Shown here piece after piece: positions 26,296 to 34,570 of a stretch of DNA of 64,000 bases (within the stretch, counting starts at the first letter, position 1; every line of letters begins with the position of its first letter). The DNA is from an uncultured Erythrobacter sp. Lineage in GTDB: Bacteria; Pseudomonadota; Alphaproteobacteria; Sphingomonadales; Sphingomonadaceae. The position numbers were made by a program, and so were the translations under genes. Under the pieces are notes generated by a model. That model saw nothing but the letters and a program-made list of their open reading frames with translations, was not told the DNA's origin and made no database searches. Location: positions 248,001 through 312,000 of the forward strand of contig CANMTU010000001.1 of NCBI GenBank assembly GCA_947501005.1. The letters run 5' to 3'.

Positions 26296-27534
26296 GTGTA
26301 CGACCTGCTCGGCGACCTTTCGATCATCGAGGCGTCGAGCTTCGTCGCCTCGCCCACGGCGGGGCTGTATTGCGCGCAGATGGGTGCGGAGGTCATCCGG
26401 GTCGATCACAAGGAAGGCGGGCTCGATTACGATCGCTATCTGCTGACCTCCGAAGGCCGCTCGCTCGCGTGGGAGAACCTCAACCGGGCGAAGAAGTCCG
26501 TCGCGCTCGACCTGCGCAGCGGGGAAGGGCGGGAATTGCTGGTCGAACTGAGTGCGCGGACCGGCAATCTGATCACCAATCTGCCGGAAAAGAGTTTCCT
26601 ATCGCATGAGGCGGTTGCTGCACGGCGTCCCGACCTCGTCAGCGTGCGGATCATGGGCTGGCACGATGGGCGCCAGGCGATGGACTTCACCGTCAACGCG
26701 GCCAGCGGCTATCCCCTGATGTGCGGGCCGGAGGAGTGGGACACGGACACCGCCCCACCGGTCAACCAGGTGCTGCCGGCGTGGGACTTCATCACCGGTG
26801 CCTATTGCGCCTTCGCCCTGCTCGCTGCCCTGCGCCACCGCGAGCGGACGGGCGAGGGTAGCGAAGTGCGGGTGCCGCTGGGCGATGTCGCGATCGGCAC
26901 GCTGGCGAATAGCGGGGCGATGGCAGAAATGCTCTATCGCGGCGGGAATCGCGAACGACTGGGCAATGCGATCTGGGGCGCGTTCGGGCGCGATTTTCGC
27001 AGCCGTGACGGGGTGCGCTTCATGGTCGCCGCGTTGACCGAAAAGCAATGGACGGGGCTGGTTCGAGCCTTCGCGGCCGAGGACCGGATCGCCGCCCTCG
27101 AACAGGACCTCGGCGTGCGCTTCGCCGATGGCGACCGCCCGCGCTTCGAGCATCGCCATGCCCTGTTCGCCTTGTTCCAAGGCGCAGCCGAAGCGCGCGA
27201 TTGGAACGACCTTGCCGCCGCGATGGCGGCGCAAGGTTGCACCTTCGAACGCTACCGCACCGCCCACGAAGCCGCGAACGACCCCGTGCTGGTCGGTGAC
27301 AATCCGCTGTTCGCCGAAACGCGCGACAACCCCAGCGGCTTCGCCTACCCCGCGCCGCGTAGCTTCGCCAACATTCCCGAACGCGCGGCAGCAGCGCCGA
27401 AGCCCGCGCCATTCTTGGGCCAGCACACCGAGGAAATCCTCGCCGAGCGTCTCGGCCTCTCTTCCACCGCGATCGGCAAGCTGGTCGACCGCGATATTGC
27501 CCGCTGCTCCGACAAGGACCGAAACTATGCCTGA
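26296..27534 (+). CDS. Class III CoA-transferase family protein resembling 2-methylfumaryl-CoA isomerase (Mct)
   Basis: A 412-residue CaiB/BaiF-type protein. GTG 26296 is one base after the dehydrogenase TAA. As I remember the Chloroflexus mesaconyl-CoA C1-C4 transferase, many segments agree: SSFVASPTAGL near the start, GGLDYDRY, FTVNAASGYPLMCGP, QVLPAWDFITGAYCA, TGEGSEVRVPLGDVA and GAFGRDF. The catalytic aspartate of the superfamily should be D164 in PAWDFITG. If the assignment is right, it moves CoA within one molecule, from the C1 to the C4 carboxyl of mesaconate; an ordinary intermolecular CoA-transferase remains possible. It overlaps the next gene by 8 bases. Confidence 0.72.
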   Translation: MYDLLGDLSIIEASSFVASPTAGLYCAQMGAEVIRVDHKEGGLDYDRYLLTSEGRSLAWENLNRAKKSVALDLRSGEGRELLVELSARTGNLITNLPEKSFLSHEAVAARRPDLVSVRIMGWHDGRQAMDFTVNAASGYPLMCGPEEWDTDTAPPVNQVLPAWDFITGAYCAFALLAALRHRERTGEGSEVRVPLGDVAIGTLANSGAMAEMLYRGGNRERLGNAIWGAFGRDFRSRDGVRFMVAALTEKQWTGLVRAFAAEDRIAALEQDLGVRFADGDRPRFEHRHALFALFQGAAEARDWNDLAAAMAAQGCTFERYRTAHEAANDPVLVGDNPLFAETRDNPSGFAYPAPRSFANIPERAAAAPKPAPFLGQHTEEILAERLGLSSTAIGKLVDRDIARCSDKDRNYA

Positions 27535-28759
27535 ACTCCGCCGCGTCGCCATCTGCAAGCCGCTCCGCACGCCCGTCGGCGCGTTCCTTGGAACGCTCGC
27601 CCCGCTCGAGGCCGGGGAACTCGGCGCGAAGATCATCACCGCCGTGATCGAGCGCAGCGGGCTCGATCCGGCGCGCGTCGACGATGTCGTGTTCAGCCAG
27701 GGCTACGGCAATGGCGAGGCCCCGGCCATCGGGCGGTGGAGCTGGCTCGCGGCAGGCTATCCGATCGAAGTGCCCGGCTATCAGCTTGACCGACGTTGCG
27801 GCTCGGGCCTGCAGGCGGTGGTCAACGCAGCGATGATGGTGCAGACCGGCGCTGCGGATTGCGTGCTGGCAGGCGGCGTCGAAAGCATGTCCAATGTCGA
27901 GCATTACACGACCAAGGCCCGCCACGGCGCGCGGCTCGGCGACATGGTGCTGTGGGACCGGCTGACGCGCGGGCGGCTGATGAGCCAGCCGATCGAGCGG
28001 TTCGGCGTGATCACCGGCATGATCGAGACGGCGGAAAACCTCGCCAAGGATTACGACATTTCGCGCGAGGCCGCCGATGCCTTCGCCGTGCGCAGCCACC
28101 AGAGCGCCGCCGCTGCATGGGACGCGGGCCGGTTCGACGAGCAGCTCGTGCCTGTGGAAATCCCGCAGCGGCGCGGCGATCCGGTGGTGTTCGCGAAAGA
28201 CGAAGGCTTCCGCGCCGATGCGAGCATGGAGACACTGGGCGGCCTTCGCGCGATCGACGGCAAGCGCGACAAGGACGCCATCGTCACCGCCGGCAATGCC
28301 AGCCAGCAGAACGATGCCGCCGCCGCCTGCCTCGTGGTGGCGGAAGACAAGGTCGAAGAACTCGGCCTCGAACCGATCCTGTGGTTCCATTCGTGGAGCG
28401 CGGCGGGCTGCGATCCGTCGCGCATGGGCATCGGCCCGGTCCCGGCGGTGGAGCGGTTGTTCGCCCGTAGCGGCCTTGGCTGGGACGATATCGGCCTTAT
28501 CGAACTCAACGAGGCTTTCGCCCCGCAGGCGCTCGCCGTGATGAAGGGCTGGGGTTTTGCCGAGGACGACAGCCGGCGCGATATCGTCAACGTCAACGGG
28601 TCAGGGATTTCGCTCGGCCATCCCATCGGCGCGACCGGCATCCGCATTCTTGCCGACATGGCGCATGAAATGCAGCGGCGCGAGGCGCGTTATGGCCTGG
28701 AAACCATGTGCATCGGCGGTGGGCAGGGCATGGCTGCGGTGTTCGAGCGCGCGGCGTGA
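27527..28759 (+). CDS. Thiolase (acetyl-CoA acyltransferase family)
   Basis: A 410-residue thiolase. The nucleophilic cysteine is in LDRRCGSGLQAV near residue 91, the His in the NEAFAPQA region and GHPIGATGIRI, and the second Cys in CIGGGQGMAAVF. It either cleaves a 3-ketoacyl-CoA to acetyl-CoA plus a shortened acyl-CoA or condenses two acyl-CoAs; the preference cannot be read. ATG 27527 overlaps the preceding stop by eight bases and its TGA overlaps the GTG of the hydratase gene, so it is embedded in a tight operon. Confidence 0.93.
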   Translation: MPELRRVAICKPLRTPVGAFLGTLAPLEAGELGAKIITAVIERSGLDPARVDDVVFSQGYGNGEAPAIGRWSWLAAGYPIEVPGYQLDRRCGSGLQAVVNAAMMVQTGAADCVLAGGVESMSNVEHYTTKARHGARLGDMVLWDRLTRGRLMSQPIERFGVITGMIETAENLAKDYDISREAADAFAVRSHQSAAAAWDAGRFDEQLVPVEIPQRRGDPVVFAKDEGFRADASMETLGGLRAIDGKRDKDAIVTAGNASQQNDAAAACLVVAEDKVEELGLEPILWFHSWSAAGCDPSRMGIGPVPAVERLFARSGLGWDDIGLIELNEAFAPQALAVMKGWGFAEDDSRRDIVNVNGSGISLGHPIGATGIRILADMAHEMQRREARYGLETMCIGGGQGMAAVFERAA

Positions 28760-29610
28760 GCGATTGGCAGGCGTGGGTCGGGCGCGAACAGCGCGCCGCC
28801 GACCGGCTCGACCCGGCGCTTGCCGTCCGCTGGTGCGCGACGTTCGACCGCGATGCGCCGGCGGGCGCGGCGATGCCGCAGGGGATCCACTTCTGCCTCT
28901 GCACGCCCGAAGCGCGCACCGCGCAATTGGGGACGGACGGGCATCCGATCCGGGACGACAGCGCGGCAAGCTTCCTGCCGCCGATCCCCCTGCCGCGCCG
29001 GATGTGGGCGGGCAGCGACATCCGCTTCCACGCCCCCCTCGCCATCGGCGCGACGATCGAGCGCATCAGCCGGATCGCCGCGATCACGCCCAAATCGGGC
29101 AGCAGGGGCGACATGGTGTTCGTCGCGATCGAACACGAAACCCATGCCGACGGAACGCTGGCGGTGCGTGAGACGCAAGACCTCGTCTTCCTCGATGCGG
29201 TGGCGCCCGATGCCGCGCTCTCGCCGCCGGCTCCTGGCGAAGGCACGTTCGATCCATCGGCGTGGGACGAGCATCGCACGGTCCATCCCGCCGAGCCGCT
29301 GCTGTTCCGCTACTCCGCATTGACCTTCAACAGCCACCGCATCCATTACGACCGGCCCTATGCGCGCGAGGTCGAGCGGTATCGCGGACTGGTCGTCCAC
29401 GGCCCGCTCACCGCGAGCCTGCTGCTGCAACTGGCGGCCCGGACCCATGGCGAGAACCGCCTTGCCCAATTCCGCTTCCGCGGCCTCAGCCCCGCCATCG
29501 CGGGCGAGCCGCTCAACCTCGTGATGCGCGCGGCCGACGGCGCATTGGAACTCGCCGCCTTCGCGGGCGACGGGCGCAATGTTACCCAGGCAAGCGCCGT
29601 TCTTCGTTGA
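28756..29610 (+). CDS. MaoC-like / FAS1-type dehydratase, candidate mesaconyl-C4-CoA hydratase
   Basis: A 284-residue double-hotdog protein. The N-terminal half is the FAS1-like dehydratase fold (PLPRRMWAGSDIRFHAPL). The C-terminal half has the hydratase motif TFNSHRIHYDRPYA and then YRGLVVHGPLTASLL. Such proteins hydrate enoyl-CoAs or dehydrate 3-hydroxyacyl-CoAs; the mesaconyl-C4-CoA hydratase of the 3-hydroxypropionate bicycle is a member of this fold group, which fits the neighbouring Mct-like gene. GTG 28756 overlaps the thiolase stop (GTGA); an in-frame ATG upstream would lie deep within the thiolase gene. It ends the operon. Confidence 0.82.
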   Translation: MSDWQAWVGREQRAADRLDPALAVRWCATFDRDAPAGAAMPQGIHFCLCTPEARTAQLGTDGHPIRDDSAASFLPPIPLPRRMWAGSDIRFHAPLAIGATIERISRIAAITPKSGSRGDMVFVAIEHETHADGTLAVRETQDLVFLDAVAPDAALSPPAPGEGTFDPSAWDEHRTVHPAEPLLFRYSALTFNSHRIHYDRPYAREVERYRGLVVHGPLTASLLLQLAARTHGENRLAQFRFRGLSPAIAGEPLNLVMRAADGALELAAFAGDGRNVTQASAVLR

Positions 29611-29676
29611 CACCCCCCAGCGGATTATAACGCCGTTCGTTTGTGCCGCGCGGCGATTGGTAGTAGCATTTGCCGC

Positions 29677-30615
29677 ATGGCTACACTTGCAGAACCGCAG
29701 ACCGACTTCACCCGCCTTCCGGACATGGACGAGAGCGTCTTCACCGCGCCTCTCAAAAAGCCGGATCGTGTCGGCGACGACTGGCTCGAACCCAAACAGA
29801 CCGAATACGATAGCGAGGACGATGCGATCTGGAACGACCTGTTCGCGCGCCAGATGGAGGTCCTGCCCGGCCGCGCGGCGAGCGCGTTCATGCACGGGCT
29901 CGAGAAGCTCGATCTCGGCAAGGGCGGGGTGCCCGATTTCGGCGAGCTCAGCGAAAACCTTGGCCAGCTGACCGGGTGGAGCGTGGTGCCGGTGCCCATG
30001 CTGATCCCCGATCACGTCTTCTTCTGGCACCTCGCCAATCGCCGGTTCCCGGCCGGAAATTTCATCCGCACGCGCGAGACCTTCGACTATATTCAGGAGC
30101 CCGATGTCTTCCATGACGTGTTCGGCCATGTGCCGATGCTGACCGATCCGACCTATGCCGACTATATGGCGGAATACGGCAAGGCCGGGTGGAAGGCGAT
30201 GCGCTACAACCGGCTGAAGGCGCTCGGCGCGCTCTACTGGTACACGGTCGAATTCGGCCTGCTGCGCGAGCAGGACGAGATCCGCGCCTACGGGGCGGGG
30301 ATCCTCTCCGGCCCGACCGAAGTGGTCTACGCGACCGAGGCGGAAAGCCCCAACCGGATCATGCTGAACGTCGATCGGGTCATGCGCACCGATTATGTCA
30401 TCAGCGATCTGCAGCCGACCTATTTCGTGATCGAAAGCTTCGAGGACCTGTTCCGCCAGACGGTGGAGCGGGACTTCGACAAGCTCTACCGCAATCTCGG
30501 CCCGGGCTTCACCTATGCCAATACGGCGGTGATCGATGTCGACCATGTGGTGAACCGCGGCACGCTGGAATACACGCTGCGCGGCGGGCGGGGCAGCGGG
30601 GCCGATCCGGTCTGA
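29677..30615 (+). CDS. phhA: Phenylalanine 4-monooxygenase
   Basis: A 312-residue pterin-dependent, non-haem iron hydroxylase turning phenylalanine into tyrosine. The iron ligands are visible: two His in PDVFHDVFGHVPML and a Glu in LYWYTVEFGLL. The pterin and substrate regions are in the usual positions (RRFPAGNFIRTR). It is longer at the N-terminus than the minimal Chromobacterium enzyme and lacks the regulatory ACT domain of the animal enzyme. ATG 29677 is chosen; a TTG at 29641 is also in frame. The pterin recycling enzyme gene phhB is not adjacent. Its link to the preceding acyl-CoA operon is unclear. Confidence 0.95.
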   Translation: MATLAEPQTDFTRLPDMDESVFTAPLKKPDRVGDDWLEPKQTEYDSEDDAIWNDLFARQMEVLPGRAASAFMHGLEKLDLGKGGVPDFGELSENLGQLTGWSVVPVPMLIPDHVFFWHLANRRFPAGNFIRTRETFDYIQEPDVFHDVFGHVPMLTDPTYADYMAEYGKAGWKAMRYNRLKALGALYWYTVEFGLLREQDEIRAYGAGILSGPTEVVYATEAESPNRIMLNVDRVMRTDYVISDLQPTYFVIESFEDLFRQTVERDFDKLYRNLGPGFTYANTAVIDVDHVVNRGTLEYTLRGGRGSGADPV

Positions 30616-30632
30616 TCTTTCGGGCACAACGC

Positions 30633-30661
30633 AAAACGGCCCCGGATCGCTCCGAGGCCGT
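30633..30661 (-). terminator. Terminator of the small lipoprotein gene (minus strand)
   Basis: ACGGCC at 30636-30641 pairs with GGCCGT at 30656-30661, with extra pairs inside, and on the minus strand the stem is followed by TTTT (30636-30633). It serves the leftward lipoprotein gene and also lies just after the phenylalanine hydroxylase stop. Confidence 0.6.
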
Positions 30662-30687
30662 CATGCGATAATTCGGACGAGCCGAAA

Positions 30688-30954
30688 TTACATCGTGTTG
30701 CCGTCGGCAGCTTCGCCAACCGTGTCGGCAGCGGCTTCGCCCTGGTCTTCCACGGCATCGGCCTGATCTTCGACAGCGTCGACCTGCGCTTCGGGAGCGC
30801 CGGCGTCTTCCATCTGTTCGGCCTGCGCGTCGAGCTGCGATTCCTGCATCTCGGCAGTGTCTTCCATGCCTTCTTCGGTCGGGCCATCGCAAGCGACGAG
30901 GCCGAGGCTGAGAGCGGCGGCGGAAGCGACGAGCATGGTCTTGTTGAATTTCAT
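30688..30954 (-). CDS. Small acidic lipoprotein with VEDQ repeats
   Basis: An 88-residue exported protein of no family I recognise. The signal sequence ends in the lipobox LVAC with the lipid Cys near position 22. The rest is very acidic and Ala/Gln/Glu-rich, with internal repetition (AVEDQADAVEDQGEAAADT) likely to form a helix or coiled coil, and no aromatic residue. A terminator follows. It resembles in style, though not obviously in sequence, the two small lipoproteins at 24507 and 24901, so an envelope role is likely. Confidence 0.8.
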   Translation of the reverse strand: MKFNKTMLVASAAALSLGLVACDGPTEEGMEDTAEMQESQLDAQAEQMEDAGAPEAQVDAVEDQADAVEDQGEAAADTVGEAADGNTM

Positions 30955-31029
30955 TGTCAGTCCCCTTCAAATAGGTGGACGTGATCTAGCGGGCCAGACT
31001 TGGAAATGTAAGCCCTATTTTTGCCGCAT

Positions 31030-31287
31030 TTAGCCAAGTTGCCGTTTTCGTTGGATAAAATTATAGACCGCAACGAAGATCACGGCACCGAGAAGGCCGA
31101 AAAGCAGGGTCGTGGCGCTGACGCCGCCGAGGATCAGGCCGCTCGACGCGACGGTGCCGAGCAGCACCGCGCCCACTGCGCCCCATACGATATTCCGGCC
31201 GATCTCGCGGCCCGATTCGATGCGCAAGGCGATTGTCGTGAGCCACCCGAGCAATGCCCCTGTGACGAGGAGGAGAACCAGTCCCAT
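31030..31287 (-). CDS. GlsB/YeaQ/YmgE family stress-response membrane protein
   Basis: An 85-residue protein almost entirely of three hydrophobic helices, with Gly-rich first helix (LVTGALLGWLTTIAL), a loop IESGREIGRNIVWGAVGAVLLG and a last helix ending in a basic tail (FIQRKRQLG), as in transglycosylase-associated/GlsB proteins. Family members are induced by general stress in many bacteria, but their molecular role is not known. A GGAAC-N16-CTGTT element lies 29-54 bases upstream of the ATG, close to the EcfG consensus. GAGGAG-like sequence is downstream of the start, not a ribosome site. Confidence 0.87.
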   Translation of the reverse strand: MGLVLLLVTGALLGWLTTIALRIESGREIGRNIVWGAVGAVLLGTVASSGLILGGVSATTLLFGLLGAVIFVAVYNFIQRKRQLG

Positions 31288-31315
31288 GAATTTGTCCTGT
31301 TGTGTCAGCCTGTTC

Positions 31316-31341
31316 AACAGGCATCCAGCGAAAGGGGTTCC
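31316..31341 (-). promoter_or_regulatory. Candidate EcfG-type general-stress promoter
   Basis: Reading leftward, GGAAC (31341-31337) and CTGTT (31320-31316) are separated by 16 bases. The alphaproteobacterial EcfG consensus is GGAAC-N16/17-CGTT, so the minus-10 box is off by one base. Position fits a transcript start about 20 bases ahead of the GlsB ATG. Confidence 0.45.
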
Positions 31342-31394
31342 CAAAACTTGCCGATTGTTAGTCTTCTGCGGAAACCGTGACGTGAACGCCACAC

Positions 31395-32207
31395 TCAGGC
31401 CAGGGTGAACCACGCGATCCCGGCAAGGCCCACCACGATCCGGTACCAGCCGAAGGGCGAGAAGCCCGCGCGGCTGACATAGGCGACGAATGCGCGGATC
31501 ACGATAAGCGCGACGATGAAGCTGACGACGAAGCCGATCGCCACCTCGTCCCAACCCACGCGCGATGCGCTGCTCGTCAGCTGGTCGTGCTTGGTCACCA
31601 GTTCGAGGAAGCTCGCGCCGATCATGGTCGGCACGGCGAGGAAGAACGAGAATTCCGCCGCGGTCTTGCGGTTCACGCCCATGGCGAGGGCGCCCATGAT
31701 CGTTGCCCCCGAACGGCTGACCCCGGGAACGAGCGCGAGGCACTGGGCGAAACCGACCCCCAGCACCTTTTTCACCGGCAATTGCGCGACGCCGCTTTCG
31801 TCCTTCGGATCGACCGAGCGTTCGATCAAGATGATGGCGATCCCGCCGATCAGCAGCGCCCACGGCACGATCGCCGGACTGCCCAGCAGCATTTCGAACT
31901 GTTCGTGCAGGGCGAAGCCGATCACCGCGCTGGGCAGGAAGGCGAGCAGGATGTTGCGCGCGAACATCAGGCCCTCGCGCTCCCGCTTGAGGACGCCGAT
32001 CCCAGCGTTCCAGAACGTGCCCCAATACTGGTAGACGACCGCGAGGATCGCGCCGAGCTGGATCACGACGTTGAACAGGGCCCATTCGCCCGGATCGGCC
32101 CCGAGGATCTCGGTCGTCAGGATGAGGTGGCCGGTGGAGGACACCGGAATGAACTCGGTCAGGCCCTCGACGATGCCGAGGATGATGGCGGTGATCCAGT
32201 CTTGCAT
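31395..32207 (-). CDS. uppP: Undecaprenyl-diphosphatase (UppP/BacA)
   Basis: A 270-residue polytopic inner-membrane phosphatase that recycles undecaprenyl pyrophosphate for peptidoglycan and polysaccharide synthesis. The two active-site signatures are clear: EGLTEFIPVSSTGHLIL near residues 13-30 and VPGVSRSGATIMGAL near 155-170. About eight membrane helices are visible and the length is normal. It starts 82 bases after the M13 peptidase stop, with a terminator between, so it is separately transcribed. Confidence 0.96.
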   Translation of the reverse strand: MQDWITAIILGIVEGLTEFIPVSSTGHLILTTEILGADPGEWALFNVVIQLGAILAVVYQYWGTFWNAGIGVLKREREGLMFARNILLAFLPSAVIGFALHEQFEMLLGSPAIVPWALLIGGIAIILIERSVDPKDESGVAQLPVKKVLGVGFAQCLALVPGVSRSGATIMGALAMGVNRKTAAEFSFFLAVPTMIGASFLELVTKHDQLTSSASRVGWDEVAIGFVVSFIVALIVIRAFVAYVSRAGFSPFGWYRIVVGLAGIAWFTLA

Positions 32208-32228
32208 GCGGCAGCGTCCATGAAGAAA

Positions 32229-32260
32229 GGGCGGGACAAGTCAAGCGACCTGTCCCGCCC
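32229..32260 (-). terminator. Terminator of the M13 peptidase gene (minus strand)
   Basis: A 10-bp stem (GGGCGGGACA at 32229-32238 with TGTCCCGCCC at 32251-32260) is followed on the minus strand by the pyrimidine run CTTTCTTC. It lies 30 bases after the peptidase stop codon. Confidence 0.75.
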
Positions 32261-32289
32261 CTCCTGAAAGCGGTCACGATTTCCGGCGC

Positions 32290-34431
32290 TTACCAGATAT
32301 GGATGCGCTCTTCCGGCGGCAGGTAAAGATCGTCGCCCGGCTGCACGTTGAACGCCTTGTACCAGGCATCCATGTTGCGCACGACGCCGTTGACGCGGAA
32401 CTCCTCCGGGCTGTGCGGATCGGTGGTCAGCCGCTGGCGGGCCGAAGCCTCGCGCTGCTGCGAACGCCACACCTGTGCCCAGGCAAGGAAGAAGCGCTGG
32501 TCGCCGGTCAGCCCGTCGATCACCTTGTCCTCCTTGCCGTTCAGCGAGAGCTTGTAGGCGCGGTAGGCCAGGCTGAGGCCGCCGAGATCGCCGATATTCT
32601 CACCCAGCGTGAGGCGGCCGTTGACGCAGGTTTCCCCGTTATCGAGCGGGCAGTAGGCATTGTACTGCTCGACCACGGCGTTGCCCAGTTCGTCGAACGC
32701 CTTGCGATCGCTGTCGGTCCACCAGTTGCGCAGCATGCCGGTGGCATCGGACTTGGAACCCTGATCGTCGAACCCGTGGCCCATTTCGTGCCCGATCACG
32801 CCGCCGATGCCGCCATAGTTGACAGCCGGGTCTGCATTCATGCCGAAGAACGGCTGTTGCAGGATCGCGGCGGGGAAGACGATCTCGTTCTTGGTGGGGT
32901 TGTAATAGGCATTCACCGTCTGCGGCAGCATGTACCATTCGGTGCGGTCGATCGGCTCGCCGAGCTTCGAAAGATTGTCCTGCCACTCCCAATTGGCTGC
33001 CGCCATGCGGTTGGCGATGGGCGAGCCGGCTTCGATGCCAAGGCCAGGATAGGTTTCGAGATTGTCGCGATAACCGATCTTGGGATCGAAACTGTCGAGC
33101 TTGGCCATCGCCTGCTGCTTCGTCGCGGCCGTCATCCAGTCGTTCTCGTCGAGCGACTGGGCAAGGGCGAGGCGCAGGTTGGCAACGAGATCGCTCATCG
33201 CTTCCTTGTTTTCCGCCGGGAAGTACTGCGCCACGTAGGATTTGCCGAGCACTTCACCCAGCAGCCCCTCGGTTTCCGCCGTCGCGCGCTTCCAGCGGGG
33301 GCGCTGTTCGGGGGTGCCGTTCAGCAACGTGCCGTAAAGCGCGAAGTTCGCATCATCGAACCGCTTGGGCAGGACCGAGGCGTTGGAATTGAGCCAACCC
33401 TTCGCGGTCCACGCCTGCAGCACGTCCATCGGAGTGTTCTCGGCCAGCTTGGCCAGCGCCGGCAGGCCGCCGCCAATCTTGGCCAGCGTCGCCTGATCGA
33501 GGCCGAGTTTGGCCGCACGTTCGGCGCTGGGCGGAATGTCGGAGACGATGATCCGGTCGAGATCGGGGAAGCCGCCGGCCTCAAGCATCGCGGCGAGCGG
33601 GAAATCGCCCGACATCGCTTCCAGCTCGTCCACCGTGAGCGCGGTGTAGGTCAGATCGTCGTTGCGGCGCGTCGCCCGGTCCCAGGCGACGGTACGGGCA
33701 ATGGTATCCTCGAAGGCATAGACCTTCTGCGCCATCGCCTGCGGATCGGCATAGCCGGCCTCGCCCAGCAGGAAGGCCATGTAGTCGCGATATTTCGCCT
33801 GGATCTCGCGGCCCTTCTCGCTGTCGTCGAGATAGTAGTCGCGGTCGGGCAGGCCGAGACCGCCGGCGCTCGCCTGCGCGGTGTAGCGTGTCGGCTCCTT
33901 GGCATCGACCTCGACATAGGCGTTGATCGGCGAACTGTAGCCCGGCTTGCCCCACAGGGTCGCCAGCTCTTCCAGCGTGTCGGCATCCTTGATCGTTTGC
34001 AGATAGGGCTGCGCGGGGGCGAGGCCAGCCTGCTCGATCGCCGCAGTGTCGAGATACGAGCCATAGGCATCCACGATGCGCCGCTCGTCATCGGTCAGCT
34101 GCGCGGGGTCCTTCGCCATCAACTGGTCGATCACCGCCTTCACGTCGGCCGTGGACTTCTCGCGCAGGAGGTTGAACGCGCCGAAGCGGGCATATTCGGG
34201 CGGCAGCGGGTTGGCATCGAGCCACTTCTTGTTGGCATAGGCGAAGAAGTCGTCACCCGGATCGACGCTCGGCGAAATGGATGCCGGATCGAAGCCCCAC
34301 TCGCCGAACTCCATCGTCGGGGTCGCGGGCTGGGCAGGGGCCGGCGCAGCGGGCGCATCGTCGGCGAACGCCGGGGCGGCGGCGAACAGGGCAAGCGCCG
34401 AGGCGCCGGTGGCAAGAAGTGTCTTGATCAA
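32290..34431 (-). CDS. M13 family zinc metallopeptidase (neprilysin/PepO-like), exported
   Basis: A 713-residue endopeptidase with signal peptide (IKTLLATGASALALFAAAPAFA) followed by an Ala/Pro linker, so it works in the periplasm or as an envelope-linked enzyme. The zinc motif HExxH is in IGHEMGHGFDDQGS and the third ligand Glu in GENIGDLGGL; the M13 substrate region VNAYYNPTKNEIVFPA precedes it. The usual C-terminal Cys of the CxVW ending is missing (ERIHIW). The only start fitting the signal peptide is TTG 34431, preceded by GGGAGA; ATG starts farther upstream have no conserved sequence. It probably cleaves short oligopeptides. Confidence 0.93.
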   Translation of the reverse strand: MIKTLLATGASALALFAAAPAFADDAPAAPAPAQPATPTMEFGEWGFDPASISPSVDPGDDFFAYANKKWLDANPLPPEYARFGAFNLLREKSTADVKAVIDQLMAKDPAQLTDDERRIVDAYGSYLDTAAIEQAGLAPAQPYLQTIKDADTLEELATLWGKPGYSSPINAYVEVDAKEPTRYTAQASAGGLGLPDRDYYLDDSEKGREIQAKYRDYMAFLLGEAGYADPQAMAQKVYAFEDTIARTVAWDRATRRNDDLTYTALTVDELEAMSGDFPLAAMLEAGGFPDLDRIIVSDIPPSAERAAKLGLDQATLAKIGGGLPALAKLAENTPMDVLQAWTAKGWLNSNASVLPKRFDDANFALYGTLLNGTPEQRPRWKRATAETEGLLGEVLGKSYVAQYFPAENKEAMSDLVANLRLALAQSLDENDWMTAATKQQAMAKLDSFDPKIGYRDNLETYPGLGIEAGSPIANRMAAANWEWQDNLSKLGEPIDRTEWYMLPQTVNAYYNPTKNEIVFPAAILQQPFFGMNADPAVNYGGIGGVIGHEMGHGFDDQGSKSDATGMLRNWWTDSDRKAFDELGNAVVEQYNAYCPLDNGETCVNGRLTLGENIGDLGGLSLAYRAYKLSLNGKEDKVIDGLTGDQRFFLAWAQVWRSQQREASARQRLTTDPHSPEEFRVNGVVRNMDAWYKAFNVQPGDDLYLPPEERIHIW

Positions 34432-34570
34432 ATCTGATCTCCCATGGGAAATTCGTCGGCCGTCGGACGCGGACCGCGCGCAGCCATCATGTTGGCTATA
34501 CACGACGGGTTGTGAATACGACCTGTCGCCGTTGGTCGACCGGATCGGAGGTCCGGTCGAAAAGCGCGGG

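Noticed and set aside
29607-29631. TTGACA and TATAAC before the phenylalanine hydroxylase gene
   Set aside because: Only 13 bases separate the boxes, too short for a sigma-70 promoter; part lies within the preceding stop region.
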